This document shows, one piece after another, positions 17,850 through 27,691 of a stretch of DNA of 64,000 nt (position 1 is the stretch's first letter; each line of letters opens with the position of its first letter). This stretch comes from Komagataeibacter sp. FNDCF1 (GTDB lineage: Bacteria; Pseudomonadota; Alphaproteobacteria; Acetobacterales; Acetobacteraceae). A program made the position numbers and the translations under genes. The notes below the pieces were generated by a model. That model had not been told where the DNA came from. It made no database searches and worked only from the letters and a program-made list of their open reading frames with translations. The stretch is taken from assembly GCF_021295335.1 (NCBI RefSeq), contig NZ_JAIWOT010000001.1, positions 871,001-935,000 on the forward strand, in the 5' to 3' direction.

Positions 17850-18934
17850 GCGCCACCGGCATGACGAACGCCACGGCCACCGCCCTGGCTGACCCGGCCC
17901 GCAGGGCGGAAGCCCGCAGCCGGCTCGACCATCTGTGCGGGCGCGGCACCCGGTTCCTGGGCAGCCGATATGCGCTGCTGGGCGGGGCGATGTCGTGGGT
18001 CAGCGAACGCAACCTTGTCTCCGCCATTTCCAACGCGGGTGGCTTTGGCGTACTGGCCTGCGGTGCGATGGAGCCTGAGCGTCTGGCCGAGGAAATCGCG
18101 GCAACCCAGGCCCTGACCAGCCGCCCCTTTGGCGTCAACCTGATCACCATGCACCCCCGGCTGGATGACCTGGTACGCGTGTGCCTTGACGCGGGTGTGT
18201 CCCATATCGTGCTGGCGGGCGGCATTCCGTCCGGCCCCGTGATCCGTGCGATCAAGGACGGCGGGGCCCGGGCCATCGGCTTCGCCCCGGCGCTGGTCCT
18301 GGCCAAAAGGCTGATCCGCTCGGGCATTGATGCGCTGGTGATCGAGGGATCGGAAGCAGGCGGCCATGTCGGCCCCGTATCGCTGACCGTACTGGCGCAG
18401 GAAATCCTGCCGCATGTACACGATGTGCCGGTATTCGTGGCGGGCGGGCTGGGCCGTGGGGATGCGATCCTGTCATACCTGGAGCTTGGCGCCGCGGGCG
18501 CGCAGCTTGGCACGCGTTTCGCCGCGTCAAGCGAAAGCATCGCACATGAGCGGTTCAAGAAGGCCTTCATCCGCGCCAACGCGCGCGATGCCGTGACATC
18601 CGTACAGCTTGATGAACGTTTCCCGGTCATTCCCGTGCGTGGGCTGAACAATGCGGGCACGCGGGACTTCCTGCAGCATCAGGCGGAAACACTGCGCCGT
18701 TTCCAGGCCGGTGAACTGACAAAGGAAGCCGCCCAGCTTGACATCGAGCATTTCTGGGCTGGTTCGCTGCGTCGCGCCGTGGTTGATGGGGATGTGGAGC
18801 ACGGCTCTGTCATGGCCGGGCAGTCCGTCGGCATGATCACGGGCGAGCAGCCGGTCAGCGAGATTATCAACGAATTGGTCGATCAGGCCGTTGATGCCCT
18901 GATCCGACAGGAGGAGAGGGCCCGCTACGGATGA
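17846..18934 (+). CDS. Nitronate monooxygenase (2-nitropropane dioxygenase family)
   Basis: A 362-residue FMN-dependent TIM-barrel enzyme that oxidises alkyl nitronates such as propionate-3-nitronate. Seen: RYALLGGAMSWVS N-terminus, PFGVNLIT, and the catalytic SEAGGHVG with His174, then GGLGRGD and GAQLGTRF phosphate-binding segments. The start is GTG at 17846, overlapping the lysC stop. It in turn overlaps the rodZ-like gene, so three genes are translationally coupled. Confidence 0.92.
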   Translation: MSATGMTNATATALADPARRAEARSRLDHLCGRGTRFLGSRYALLGGAMSWVSERNLVSAISNAGGFGVLACGAMEPERLAEEIAATQALTSRPFGVNLITMHPRLDDLVRVCLDAGVSHIVLAGGIPSGPVIRAIKDGGARAIGFAPALVLAKRLIRSGIDALVIEGSEAGGHVGPVSLTVLAQEILPHVHDVPVFVAGGLGRGDAILSYLELGAAGAQLGTRFAASSESIAHERFKKAFIRANARDAVTSVQLDERFPVIPVRGLNNAGTRDFLQHQAETLRRFQAGELTKEAAQLDIEHFWAGSLRRAVVDGDVEHGSVMAGQSVGMITGEQPVSEIINELVDQAVDALIRQEERARYG

Positions 18935-20082
18935 CCGATGGCAAGCGCGTTTTTCGCCCTAAATCCGCACCCGGTACCACGGCTCCCGCGCCAGGCACCA
19001 CGCCCATCGCATCGGTGGGGGACATATTGCGGGCGCGACGCGAGGAACTGGGCTGGAACCTGCCCGATGTCGCGGCATGGCTGCGCATCCGCCTGCCATA
19101 TCTGGAAGCACTGGAATCAGGCCATGCCGCCGAACTGCCGGGCAGCGCCTATGCAATCGGCTTCCTGCGCACCTACGCCAAGGCTCTGGGGCTGGAAAGC
19201 GAACCGCTGGCCGAACGATTCAAGACGGAAACCCGGGGCGCGTTCACCCGCCGGACAGAACTGAGCTTTCCCATGCCACTGCCGGAGCGCGGGCTGCCCA
19301 CGGGCGTACTGCTGCTGTGCGGTATCGTGATCCTGGTCGGTGCCTATATCGGCTGGTACAGGCTGAGCAGCTCCGGCGGCGCACCGGACATTCCCACCAG
19401 GCTGACGCTGCCGGGCCTGTCGTCCAGCACCACCACCGCATCGCCCCAGGTCGCCTCCATGCTGCCACCTGCGGAAGAACGGCCCGCGCCGCAGCCGCTC
19501 CCCCCGCAGGAGCGTGAGGCGCTGACCGGCGTCCCGGCCACCACCCCGGCGCCCCAGCCATCCAGCCCGCCCATGCCCGCAGCCCCATCCCAGCCACTGG
19601 AAAAGATGGGGGAAGACCGCAACTTACTGACCCAGCCGTCAGCGGCGGCACAGTCCCCGGCAGCTGCGGCCGCCACGACGGATGCGGTCACCCTGAATGC
19701 AACTGCGGCGACATGGGTCCAGGTCCGCAAGACCGGTGGTCCCGTGCTGTATGACCACGTACTCCAGCCCGGCGAGACATGGCAGGCCCCTGCTGACCAG
19801 ACCGGACTTGTACTGACGGTTGGCAATGCGGGCGGCCTGACATTGAGCACCGGCAGCGTGACCACACAGCCGCTGGGCCGCAATGGGGAAGTCAGGCGCA
19901 ATATCCCGCTGAATCCGGCGGCAGTGGCTGACGGGTCCGTCATGCATGCCCCGGCACCGGTACAGAACATCCATCCGGCCATGCCATCCACCACGGCCGA
20001 GACAGCGCCAGCGGACATGACCACGACAGGGAACGGCAATAATCTCTCGCCGCCCCTCCCGCAGCACATCAATCCGGAGTAG
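18931..20082 (+). CDS. RodZ-like helix-turn-helix membrane protein
   Basis: A 383-residue bitopic protein. The N-terminal HTH (about 27-97; GDILRARREELGWNL, then LPGSAYAIGFLRTYAKALG) faces the cytoplasm. One membrane segment sits near 120-141, followed by a long Pro/Ala/Ser/Thr-rich periplasmic linker and a C-terminal DUF4115 beta domain. This is the RodZ architecture, which links MreB to the cell wall elongation machinery. The start ATG overlaps the preceding stop. ispG follows after 131 bp, as in many proteobacteria. Confidence 0.9.
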   Translation: MTDGKRVFRPKSAPGTTAPAPGTTPIASVGDILRARREELGWNLPDVAAWLRIRLPYLEALESGHAAELPGSAYAIGFLRTYAKALGLESEPLAERFKTETRGAFTRRTELSFPMPLPERGLPTGVLLLCGIVILVGAYIGWYRLSSSGGAPDIPTRLTLPGLSSSTTTASPQVASMLPPAEERPAPQPLPPQEREALTGVPATTPAPQPSSPPMPAAPSQPLEKMGEDRNLLTQPSAAAQSPAAAAATTDAVTLNATAATWVQVRKTGGPVLYDHVLQPGETWQAPADQTGLVLTVGNAGGLTLSTGSVTTQPLGRNGEVRRNIPLNPAAVADGSVMHAPAPVQNIHPAMPSTTAETAPADMTTTGNGNNLSPPLPQHINPE

Positions 20083-20094
20083 GATGGTCTTCCA

Positions 20095-20122
20095 CGGCAT
20101 GGCCCTGATGGTTCCCATGCCG
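20095..20122. other. Hairpin in the rodZ-ispG gap
   Basis: An 8-bp perfect stem (20095-20102 with 20115-20122) with a 12-nt loop lies just after the rodZ-like stop. A short T-rich run appears only about 20 bp later. It could be a weak terminator or an mRNA processing/stability element. Confidence 0.35.
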
Positions 20123-20213
20123 CAAACCGGCATGTAACAGATTTTCGGGTCGTTACCGTGTCCCGCCACGGCGGGCCGGAGCACAGACCGCCGCCTTATC
20201 TGGAGGGCACAAA

Positions 20214-21374
20214 ATGAGCAGCTATCGTCCTTATCAGCATATCGAGCGCCGCAAGTCGCGGCAGATCCATGTCGGCAGCGTGCCGGTCGGTGGTGACGCC
20301 CCGGTTTCGGTCCAGACCATGACCAACACGCTGACCACCGACGCCGAGGCCACGATCGCCCAGATCCGCCGCGCCGAACTGGCGGGCGTGGACATCGTGC
20401 GCGTCTCGTGCCCCGATGAGGAAAGCACGAAGGCGCTGGCTGAAATCGTGCGCGAGGTGAATGTTCCCATCGTGGCTGACATCCACTTCCACTACAAGCG
20501 CGCCATCGAGGCAGCAAAGGCGGGGGCGGCGTGCCTGCGCATCAACCCCGGCAACATCGGCAGCGCCGAGCGCGTGCGGGAAGTCGTGAACGCAGCCAAA
20601 GACCACAACTGCTCGATCCGCATCGGCGTGAATGCCGGTTCACTGGAAAAGCATCTGCTGGAAAAATACGGTGAGCCCAACCCCGACGCGCTGGTAGAGA
20701 GCGCGCTGGAACATGCGAAAATTCTGGAAGACCACGACTTCCATGAATTCAAGATCAGCGTAAAGGCATCGGACGTGTTCATGGCCGTTGCCGCCTACCA
20801 GCAGCTGGCCGATGTATGCGACCACCCGCTGCATATCGGGATTACCGAGGCGGGCAGCAAGCGCGCGGGCACGGTCAAGTCCTCCATCGGGCTGGGCAAC
20901 CTGCTGTGGGCTGGCGTGGGTGATACCATGCGGGTCTCGCTCTCCGCCGAGCCGGAAGAGGAAGTGCTGGTCGGCTGGGATATCCTCAAGTCGCTCGGCC
21001 TGCGCCACCGTGGCGTGAAGATCATTTCCTGCCCGTCCTGCGCGCGGCAGGGCTTCAACGTGATCGAGACCGTGCAGACGCTGGAAGACCGGCTGGCGCA
21101 CATCAAGACGCCCATGACGCTGTCGATCATCGGCTGCGTGGTCAATGGCCCCGGTGAGGCACTGATGACCGATATCGGCGTGACCGGCGGCGGTTCGGGC
21201 CGTCACATGGTCTATTCCGCAGGCAAGCAGGACCACACCATGCCCGCGGGCGACATGATCGAGCACATTGTCGAACTGGTGGAAAAGAAGGTGGAGCAGC
21301 TCCAGGCGGCTGACGCCAACAACACGCCCGCCGAGGAAATGGCCCGTGAGGCCAGCATGTCCACCGCGGACTGA
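20214..21374 (+). CDS. ispG: 4-hydroxy-3-methylbut-2-enyl diphosphate synthase IspG
   Basis: An iron-sulfur enzyme of the MEP isoprenoid pathway that reduces MEcPP to HMBPP. 386 residues. It begins with [18 protein letters not shown]. The 4Fe-4S ligands are Cys273 and Cys276 (SCPSC), Cys308 (GCVVNGPGE) and Glu315. Strong ribosome site GGAGG before ATG at 20214. Product isoprenoids feed ubiquinone, undecaprenyl carriers and hopanoids, which are abundant in acetic acid bacteria. Confidence 0.97.
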   Translation: MSSYRPYQHIERRKSRQIHVGSVPVGGDAPVSVQTMTNTLTTDAEATIAQIRRAELAGVDIVRVSCPDEESTKALAEIVREVNVPIVADIHFHYKRAIEAAKAGAACLRINPGNIGSAERVREVVNAAKDHNCSIRIGVNAGSLEKHLLEKYGEPNPDALVESALEHAKILEDHDFHEFKISVKASDVFMAVAAYQQLADVCDHPLHIGITEAGSKRAGTVKSSIGLGNLLWAGVGDTMRVSLSAEPEEEVLVGWDILKSLGLRHRGVKIISCPSCARQGFNVIETVQTLEDRLAHIKTPMTLSIIGCVVNGPGEALMTDIGVTGGGSGRHMVYSAGKQDHTMPAGDMIEHIVELVEKKVEQLQAADANNTPAEEMAREASMSTAD

Positions 21375-21443
21375 GGGTACACGCCGCGCGCCACACCCGG
21401 TACGCGGCCACCGGCCCGCCTTCCCCCGGGTGGGCCGGATTCA

Positions 21444-22718
21444 ATGCAGGAATATCGCTTAGTGAGCAGTTTGCAGCCCGTTCGTGGCACCCACGACCTG
21501 ATCGGCGAAGAGCGCAGGCGTTTCAACCATGTGGTGGAGACCGCACGCCGTATTGTCAGCCTGTACGGGTTTGATGAATGGTCGACCCCCATATTCGAGG
21601 ATACGCGGGTTTTCTCACGCTCGCTGGGCGATACGTCCGATGTCGTCTCGAAGGAGATGTACACCTTCGAGGACCGTGGCGGTGAATCCCTGACCCTGCG
21701 CCCCGAGGGTACGGCCGCCATCTGCCGTGCGCTGGTCACCAACGGCCTGACGCAGTCCCTGCCGCAGAAGGCATTCTACGCCGGCCCCATGTTCCGCTAC
21801 GAACGCCCGCAGAAGGGGCGTTACCGCCAGTTCCACCAGATCGGGGCGGAACTGCTAGGGGCTGCCGAACCGCTGGCCGATGCCGAGATCATCGCCATGG
21901 GCCGCGACGTGCTGAATGCTCTGGGCATTGGCGCGGAAGTGGTGCTGGAACTCAACACGCTGGGTGACACCGCCAGCCGCGATGCGTGGCGCACGGCGCT
22001 GGTCACCTATTTCACTGACCGCCGTGATGAACTGTCAGCCGACAGCCAGACCCGGCTGGAACGCAACCCGCTGCGCATACTCGACAGCAAGGCCGCGCAG
22101 GATCGCGCCCTTGTGGCCGATGCACCCACGATCGACCAGTTCCTGACCCCCGACGCACAGGAATTCTGGGATGGCCTGCGCCGCACGCTTGACGTGATGG
22201 GCGTGCCGTTCCGGCACAATCCGCGCATCGTGCGCGGGCTGGACTATTACGGTCATACCGCATTCGAATTCGTAACCGAACGCCTGGGCGCGCAGGGGAC
22301 CGTGCTTGCCGGCGGGCGGTATGACGGGCTGGTGGCCGAGATGGGTGGTCCGGCGACGCCCGCCATTGGCTGGGCAGGCGGGATCGAGCGCCTGTCCATG
22401 CTGCTGGCCGACAGCCCCGGGGACCCACGCCCCGTGGCCGTCATCCCCATGGGGGCGGATGCACAGGCGGCGGCGCTGACAGTCCTGCAGGCCGTCCGCG
22501 CCGCGGGTATCCGGGCCGAGACCTCCTATCGCGGCAACATGAAGCGCCGGATGGAACGCGCCAACCGCATGAACGCCACCCATGCCATCGTGATCGGCAG
22601 TGACGAAATCGCGCGTGGCGTGGTGCAGGTCAAGGATCTGGACAGCGGGCAGCAGGCCGAGGTGGCGATGGATGGGGTGGCTGGCTTCCTGCGCGCCGGT
22701 TCCGCCACGAAAGCCTGA
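21444..22718 (+). CDS. hisS: Histidyl-tRNA synthetase HisS
   Basis: A class II synthetase charging tRNA-His; about 424 residues. Motif 1 lies around [15 protein letters not shown], motif 2 is [19 protein letters not shown], and the histidine-binding motifs [12 protein letters not shown] and AGGRYDGL are present. The C-terminal anticodon-binding domain starts near PVAVIP. The start may be ATG 21444 or GTG 21462; the latter has AGGA 10 bp upstream. prfA begins 3 bp after its stop, so they form an operon. Confidence 0.96.
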   Translation: MQEYRLVSSLQPVRGTHDLIGEERRRFNHVVETARRIVSLYGFDEWSTPIFEDTRVFSRSLGDTSDVVSKEMYTFEDRGGESLTLRPEGTAAICRALVTNGLTQSLPQKAFYAGPMFRYERPQKGRYRQFHQIGAELLGAAEPLADAEIIAMGRDVLNALGIGAEVVLELNTLGDTASRDAWRTALVTYFTDRRDELSADSQTRLERNPLRILDSKAAQDRALVADAPTIDQFLTPDAQEFWDGLRRTLDVMGVPFRHNPRIVRGLDYYGHTAFEFVTERLGAQGTVLAGGRYDGLVAEMGGPATPAIGWAGGIERLSMLLADSPGDPRPVAVIPMGADAQAAALTVLQAVRAAGIRAETSYRGNMKRRMERANRMNATHAIVIGSDEIARGVVQVKDLDSGQQAEVAMDGVAGFLRAGSATKA

Positions 22719-22721
22719 ACC

Positions 22722-23783
22722 GTGGCACAGTTTGACGACCGTCTGGACCGTATCGTTGCCCGCTGCGACGAATTGCAGGCCCTGCTGGCCGAAGGGCTGT
22801 CGGGGGCCGATTTTAGCCAGGCCTCACGCGAATATGCCGAACTTGAACCCATCGTGGCCCGCGTCAATGCCCTGCGTGCGGCGGAAGAGGCGGAGCGCGA
22901 TGCCAGCCAGATGCTGGCCGACCCGGAAATGCGGGAACTGGCACAGGCCGAACTTGACGCGCTGCGCACGCAGATACCGGACCTCCGTCATGATATCCGC
23001 CTGGCCATGCTGCCGCGTGATGAGGCGGACGAGCGCAGCGCCATCCTTGAAATCCGCCCCGCCGCAGGCGGTGACGAGGCGGGACTGTTCGCATCCGAAC
23101 TGTTTGGCACCTATCAGCGCTATGCCGACCTGCGTGGCTGGCGCTTCGAGGTGCTAGAATATGACCAGTCGGAACTGGGCGGCCTGCGGGAAGGGATCGC
23201 CAGCATAACCGGGCGCGGCGTGTTTGCACGGCTGAAATACGAATCCGGCGTGCACCGGGTGCAGCGCGTGCCTGCGACCGAAAGCCAGGGCCGCATCCAT
23301 ACCTCCACCGTGACCGTGGCCGTCCTGCCCGAGGCGGAAGAAGTGGATGTGGAAGTCAATGAATGCGACCTGCGCATTGATGTCTATCGCGCATCCGGGG
23401 CAGGGGGGCAGCACGTCAACAAGACCGAAAGTGCCGTGCGCATCACCCATCTGCCCACCAATATCGTGGTGGCGATGCAGGAAGAGAAGAGCCAGCACAA
23501 GAACCGCGCCAAGGCGATGAAGATCCTGCGCGCACGCCTGTATGAGCGCAACCGGGCCGCAGCCCATGAATCCCGTGCTGCCGACCGGCGCGCACAGGTC
23601 GGCACCGGTGACCGTTCCGAGCGCATCCGCACGTACAACTTCCCGCAGGGGCGCGTAACCGACCACCGCATCGGCCTGACACTCTACAAGATCGACCGTG
23701 TCATGGCCGGTGAACTTGACGAGTTTGTCGATGCCCTGACACAGGAAGAACAGGCCGCCCTGCTTGCGGCGGATGAAGGCTGA
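22722..23783 (+). CDS. prfA: Peptide chain release factor 1
   Basis: Recognises UAA and UAG and triggers peptide release. 353 residues. The catalytic GGQ is at 228-230 ([18 protein letters not shown]). The codon-recognition region follows the RF1 pattern with [10 protein letters not shown] upstream of the GGQ. GTG start at 22722, three bases after hisS. PrmC, encoded 500 bp downstream, methylates the GGQ glutamine, a functional pairing often seen as prfA-prmC. Confidence 0.96.
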   Translation: MAQFDDRLDRIVARCDELQALLAEGLSGADFSQASREYAELEPIVARVNALRAAEEAERDASQMLADPEMRELAQAELDALRTQIPDLRHDIRLAMLPRDEADERSAILEIRPAAGGDEAGLFASELFGTYQRYADLRGWRFEVLEYDQSELGGLREGIASITGRGVFARLKYESGVHRVQRVPATESQGRIHTSTVTVAVLPEAEEVDVEVNECDLRIDVYRASGAGGQHVNKTESAVRITHLPTNIVVAMQEEKSQHKNRAKAMKILRARLYERNRAAAHESRAADRRAQVGTGDRSERIRTYNFPQGRVTDHRIGLTLYKIDRVMAGELDEFVDALTQEEQAALLAADEG

Positions 23784-23798
23784 AGCAGGCAGGGCCCG

Positions 23799-24263
23799 TT
23801 ATGACGTGGGGGCCGCGCACAGCGAACTGCGGCCGGGATGGCGCTCGACCACATTGGGATCATCGGGGTCGGCCAGATAGAATTCGGTAAAATTGCGCGC
23901 GCCCAGCGCAACAAGATGGTGGCCGTCCGGCTCGTGCAGCACACCTTCGCCACTGACCTGATGGATCTCGATCTTACCGGCGGGGCGCCGGATGGTGATC
24001 TCGCCACACAGGGCATAGCTGTGGTTCACACGGCTGACAGGCGTCTCGATATGGGCAGTCTGGGTGGTATGGTCATGATCAAGGTGGAAGGTCGTGACAA
24101 GCTGCTCGTCCACATACAGACGCGAGACCTCGGAAACTTCGCCCTCGCCATAGCCATCCTCCACCTCGAACGACCCGGCAAGGGCAGGGGTGGCAAGAAT
24201 GGTGCACAGTACTGCGGCAAGCAGGGCGCGGTCAGGGCGGAATGAACGAAGCGGAATTTGCAT
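23799..24263 (-). CDS. Exported protein of unknown function
   Basis: A 154-residue protein with a clear signal peptide (arginines, hydrophobic run, cleavage after ATPALA near residue 29). The mature part is acidic, His/Asp-rich (FHLDHDHTTQTAH), predicted beta-rich, with two cysteines (CGEIT and SLCAAP) that could form a disulfide. I recognise no family. It sits on the opposite strand between prfA and prmC, which interrupts the usual prfA-prmC pair. The reading frame is supported by codon bias and signal peptide. Confidence 0.7.
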   Translation of the reverse strand: MQIPLRSFRPDRALLAAVLCTILATPALAGSFEVEDGYGEGEVSEVSRLYVDEQLVTTFHLDHDHTTQTAHIETPVSRVNHSYALCGEITIRRPAGKIEIHQVSGEGVLHEPDGHHLVALGARNFTEFYLADPDDPNVVERHPGRSSLCAAPTS

Positions 24264-24290
24264 GATGCCTAAATATGACGGAAAGCAGCC

Positions 24291-25157
24291 ATGATGAAAG
24301 AGACCATGGCCCCCACACCCGCAAATTTGCGCATGCTCCTGTCAAACGCCACGACCCGGCTCCGTAACGCCGGCATCGAAGCCCCCCAGCGTGAGGCCCG
24401 GCTGCTGGCCGCCCATGCCGCTGGCACCGATCTTGCAGGCCTGCTGCGCATCGATGTGCTGGACGACACGGCCCATGCCATGTTCACCCGGGTTCTGGCC
24501 CGCCGCCTTAACCATGAGCCGATGGCCTACATTACGGGGCAGGCCGGCTTCTGGTCGCTTGACCTTGCGGTGTCCCCCGCCACGCTGATCCCGCGCGCGG
24601 ATAGCGAAACACTGATCGAGGCCGTGCTGCACCACCTGCCGGACCGCACGCGGCCGCTGCGCGTGCTGGATATCGGTACGGGTACGGGCTGCCTTGTGCT
24701 TGCGGTGCTGGCGGAATATCCGCACGCTACCGGCATTGGCACCGACATCAACCCGCAGGCGGCCCGGCTGGCCGCATGCAATGCCATGCGCAACGGACTT
24801 GGATCACGCTGCATGACCCTGTGCTGCAACTGGGCCGACGCCACGGGCGGCCCGTTTGACCTTGTGCTGAGCAATCCACCCTATATCGCGCATGCCGAAC
24901 TGTCCGGCCTCATGCCCGATGTGGTGGAACATGAACCCATCCGCGCGCTGGATGGGGGTGCTGACGGGCTGGTAGCCTATCGTGCCTTGGCAGCAGACCT
25001 GCCCACGCTGCTTGCGCCAGGTGGTATCGCGGTGCTGGAACTGGGAATAGGTCAGGACCACAGCGTGCCCGCACTCATGCAGCGCAGCGGACTGGAAGTA
25101 ATGGAAGTCCGCCCCGACCTGGGGGGAACAGGACGGGCGCTGGTGATAAAAAAATAA
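24291..25157 (+). CDS. prmC: Release factor glutamine methyltransferase PrmC
   Basis: N5-methylates the glutamine of the GGQ motif in release factors. About 288 residues. The N-terminal helical domain ends near the PMAYITGQAGFWSLDL motif. The Rossmann domain has VLDIGTGTGCLVLAVL and the active-site NPPY (Asn195). Start at 24291, 24294 or 24306 (MAPTPAN); the last is also plausible. The DUF4167 gene downstream is a conserved alphaproteobacterial neighbour. Confidence 0.95.
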   Translation: MMKETMAPTPANLRMLLSNATTRLRNAGIEAPQREARLLAAHAAGTDLAGLLRIDVLDDTAHAMFTRVLARRLNHEPMAYITGQAGFWSLDLAVSPATLIPRADSETLIEAVLHHLPDRTRPLRVLDIGTGTGCLVLAVLAEYPHATGIGTDINPQAARLAACNAMRNGLGSRCMTLCCNWADATGGPFDLVLSNPPYIAHAELSGLMPDVVEHEPIRALDGGADGLVAYRALAADLPTLLAPGGIAVLELGIGQDHSVPALMQRSGLEVMEVRPDLGGTGRALVIKK

Positions 25158-25422
25158 TTTGGCAGAAGGTAATACGCACGGTATATTCCAAAGGCGCAGG
25201 GAACACGAACAGCACGCTTTCATGCTATTCCATTCCCACGCGAGCGATCCCGATTGCAAAACAGAACAGCTGGCGACATGAACCCTCGGGGTTCCGCCAT
25301 GCGCAGGGATCCGGTCCGGTATCAACCGGACAATCACTATGGCAACAGACGGGACGGGCAAGACCGCCCCACGGTCCAGGGCAGCGCCAGCGACCGGCAA
25401 CAGGAAAGTGCTGCGACAGCTT

Positions 25423-25980
25423 ATGAACATGAAACGCATGCGAGGCCGTCACAATCGTTCGGGCGGCAGCAATGGCGGAAGCGTACGCCATAACAATGGC
25501 CAGATCCCGTTGAACCGCAACCATGTCTTTGACAGTAATGGGCCTGACCTGCGCGTGCGTGGTACGGCGCAGCAACTGTTTGAAAAATACCTTCAGCTCG
25601 GTCGTGATGCCAGCAGCACGGGCGACCGCGTGATGGCGGAAGCCTATTTCCAGCACGCCGAGCATTATTTCCGCATTCTCAATGCCATGACGCAGGCGGC
25701 ACAGCAGAGCCAGCAGGAACGCATGAACAGCCGTCAGCCGCGTCCCATGCCGGACAACCGGCAGCCGACGGATACGGTTATGGATGAAGCGGGGGAACAG
25801 CCTGCCATCGCCGCGCCTGCCCAGCCGGAAGAAACCGCGCCCCAGCCCCCGATTGCAGCCGCTACGCCAGAAGCAGCCCCCGCAGCCCCGGCCCCGCGCG
25901 CACCGCGTGTTCCGCGCGCGCCACGCCGTGCCAAGCCGCCGGTGGAAAAAAAGGAAGAACTGGAATCCAGTTCCTCCTGA
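25423..25980 (+). CDS. DUF4167 domain protein
   Basis: About 185 residues. The basic N-terminus (MKRMRGRHNR...) and the central LRVRGTAQQLFEKYLQLGRDA...GDRVMAEAYFQHAEHYFRI region are diagnostic of DUF4167, an alphaproteobacterial family found after prmC. The C-terminal third is low-complexity Pro/Ala/Arg with a Glu/Ser tail. The basic start hints at RNA binding (inference). Start is Met at 25423 or 25429; upstream in-frame residues look non-coding. Confidence 0.85.
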   Translation: MNMKRMRGRHNRSGGSNGGSVRHNNGQIPLNRNHVFDSNGPDLRVRGTAQQLFEKYLQLGRDASSTGDRVMAEAYFQHAEHYFRILNAMTQAAQQSQQERMNSRQPRPMPDNRQPTDTVMDEAGEQPAIAAPAQPEETAPQPPIAAATPEAAPAAPAPRAPRVPRAPRRAKPPVEKKEELESSSS

Positions 25981-26043
25981 TACGGATATCCCCATCCGCC
26001 AGCCGGGTGGGGATCCCGTCAGGCCATGCGGGCAGCCGTATGG

Positions 26044-26271
26044 TCAGTTACATGAATTGACCAGCCGCCAGACCTTGCGCTTGCGGCCATCTGCCGATTC
26101 AGGTGCGTCTTCAACCGTTACCAGCCCCTGATTACGCAGCGCCTGCAGCGCCAGCCGGGCATGATAGGTGCCAAGTTCGGGGAACAGGTCCCCGATTTCC
26201 CTGACCGAACGCGCCTTGCCGTCGGACAGGATCTTCAGCACGATCTGTCGCTTGCTGTCATGATTTGTCAT
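26044..26271 (-). CDS. Small winged-helix DNA-binding-like protein
   Basis: 75 residues: SKRQIVLKILSDGKARSVREI, then YHARLALQALRNQGLV and a basic wing (ADGRKRKVWRL). This matches a compact winged helix. No specific family is recognised. It lies 76 bp downstream of bioA in the same direction, so it may be the distal gene of a bioA transcript. The ATG at 26271 starts the conserved-looking part; a 23-residue upstream extension is possible but has poor composition. Confidence 0.65.
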   Translation of the reverse strand: MTNHDSKRQIVLKILSDGKARSVREIGDLFPELGTYHARLALQALRNQGLVTVEDAPESADGRKRKVWRLVNSCN

Positions 26272-26347
26272 GCGCCAGGATCGATGCTGAAAAAAAGTCA
26301 TTCCTTTCCATACCAGATTTGTCACCAATGGCCTAGCCATCGATCCG

Positions 26348-27619
26348 TCAAACCTGCACCGGACTGGACAGGACCGTATGGATGGCCGTGGTCAGCTTAC
26401 GCAGTTCGGCTGACGTAATGGTAAAGGCCGGTGTCAGATAGACGATGCTGCGGAATGGCCGGACCCATACCCCTTGCCCGACCAGCGCGGTCTTGAGTGC
26501 GTTCATATCCGGTATACGGTCCAGTTCCACCACGCCGATCGCGCCCATCACTCGTACATCCACCACGTGCGGCAGGGAGCGGCAGGCTTCCAGTCCGGCG
26601 CGCATCCGGGCACCGATGCGCGCCACCTGTTCCAGCCGGGGTTCGCGCTCGAACAGGTCGAGGGAGGCATTGGCGCAGGCACAGGCCATGGCATTGGCCA
26701 TGAAGGTCGGGCCATGCATGAGCGCATGCAGCGGATTGTCGGACAGGAATGCCTCGAACACATGCCGGCGTGCGACCGTGGCCGCCAGTGCCATGGTCCC
26801 ACCGGTCAGCGCCTTGGACAGGGTCATGATATCCGGCACGACACCAGCCTGTTCACAGGCGAACATCGTGCCGGTGCGGCCAAAGCCGGTAAATATCTCA
26901 TCAAATATCAGCAGCACGCCATGCCGGTCAGCCAGTCGGCGCAGGGTGCGCAGGACATCGGGCGCATGGAACAGCATGCCCCCGGCTCCCTGTACCAGCG
27001 GCTCGACAATAATCGCGGCGATACGGTCCGCCGATTGTGCCAGCAGGGTATCGAGTGCCTGCGTGCGCGCGTCATCCGTTGGCAGGTCGGTTATGAAATG
27101 CTCGGGCAGGGCGCCATTGTACAGGCTGTGCATGCCTTCTTCAGGGTCGCACACGGCCATCGTGGCCATGGTATCCCCATGATAGCCGCCACGGAAGGCC
27201 AGCAGGCGCGTACGCCCTGCCTGGCCACGGTTGAGCCAGTACTGGATTGCCATTTTCATCGCCACCTCAACGGCGACGGAACCGGAATCGGTAAAGAACA
27301 CCCGCTCCAGATCACCGGGCAGCATGTCCGCCAGCCGTGTGGCCAGTGTCAGCGCCGGCCTGTTGACCAGGCCGCCGAACATGACATGCGGCATGCATTC
27401 CAGCTGCTGCTGCACGGCATGACGGATATGGGGATGGTTATAGCCATGGCAGGCAGTCCACCATGAGGCAATGCCATCAGTCAGTTCCGACCCGTCGGCC
27501 AGCGTTATGGTGCATCCCTGCGTGGCCGTGGCGGCCAGCGGGGGCAGGGCAGTCTGCATCTGGGCATAGGGCAGCCAGACATGGCCCATGCCGCGTTCCA
27601 GCCATTCAGGTCCATGCAT
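26348..27619 (-). CDS. bioA: Adenosylmethionine-8-amino-7-oxononanoate aminotransferase BioA
   Basis: Converts KAPA to DAPA with SAM as amino donor in biotin synthesis. 423 residues. Seen: GMGHVWLPYAQM, DGIASWWTACHGYNHP, FFTDSGSVAVEVAMKMA, GGYHGDT, IFDEIFTGFGRTG and the PLP lysine in TLSKALTGG. The ATG at 27619 has GGAGA 7 bp upstream. Open frame continues far upstream but only as a shadow of bioF. Divergent from bioF across 72 bp. Confidence 0.96.
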   Translation of the reverse strand: MHGPEWLERGMGHVWLPYAQMQTALPPLAATATQGCTITLADGSELTDGIASWWTACHGYNHPHIRHAVQQQLECMPHVMFGGLVNRPALTLATRLADMLPGDLERVFFTDSGSVAVEVAMKMAIQYWLNRGQAGRTRLLAFRGGYHGDTMATMAVCDPEEGMHSLYNGALPEHFITDLPTDDARTQALDTLLAQSADRIAAIIVEPLVQGAGGMLFHAPDVLRTLRRLADRHGVLLIFDEIFTGFGRTGTMFACEQAGVVPDIMTLSKALTGGTMALAATVARRHVFEAFLSDNPLHALMHGPTFMANAMACACANASLDLFEREPRLEQVARIGARMRAGLEACRSLPHVVDVRVMGAIGVVELDRIPDMNALKTALVGQGVWVRPFRSIVYLTPAFTITSAELRKLTTAIHTVLSSPVQV

Positions 27620-27656
27620 GCGCTGTCTCCATATGATATTGCATTGGCGGGATTGA

Positions 27657-27675
27657 CCGGAGCAGCATGCTCCGG
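27657..27675. promoter_or_regulatory. Inverted repeat in the bioA-bioF divergent region
   Basis: CCGGAGCA-GCA-TGCTCCGG: an 8-bp perfect inverted repeat with a 3-bp centre, directly before the bioF ribosome site and 37 bp from the bioA start. It matches neither the BirA nor the BioR consensus that I know. It could be an operator for both directions or an RNA hairpin that affects bioF translation. Confidence 0.45.
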
Positions 27676-27691
27676 CAGGAGAATGCGCTTC

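Noticed and set aside
19440-19690. Repeat region within the rodZ-like gene
   Set aside because: Only low-complexity Pro/Ala/Ser coding sequence, usual for RodZ periplasmic linkers; no regular unit.
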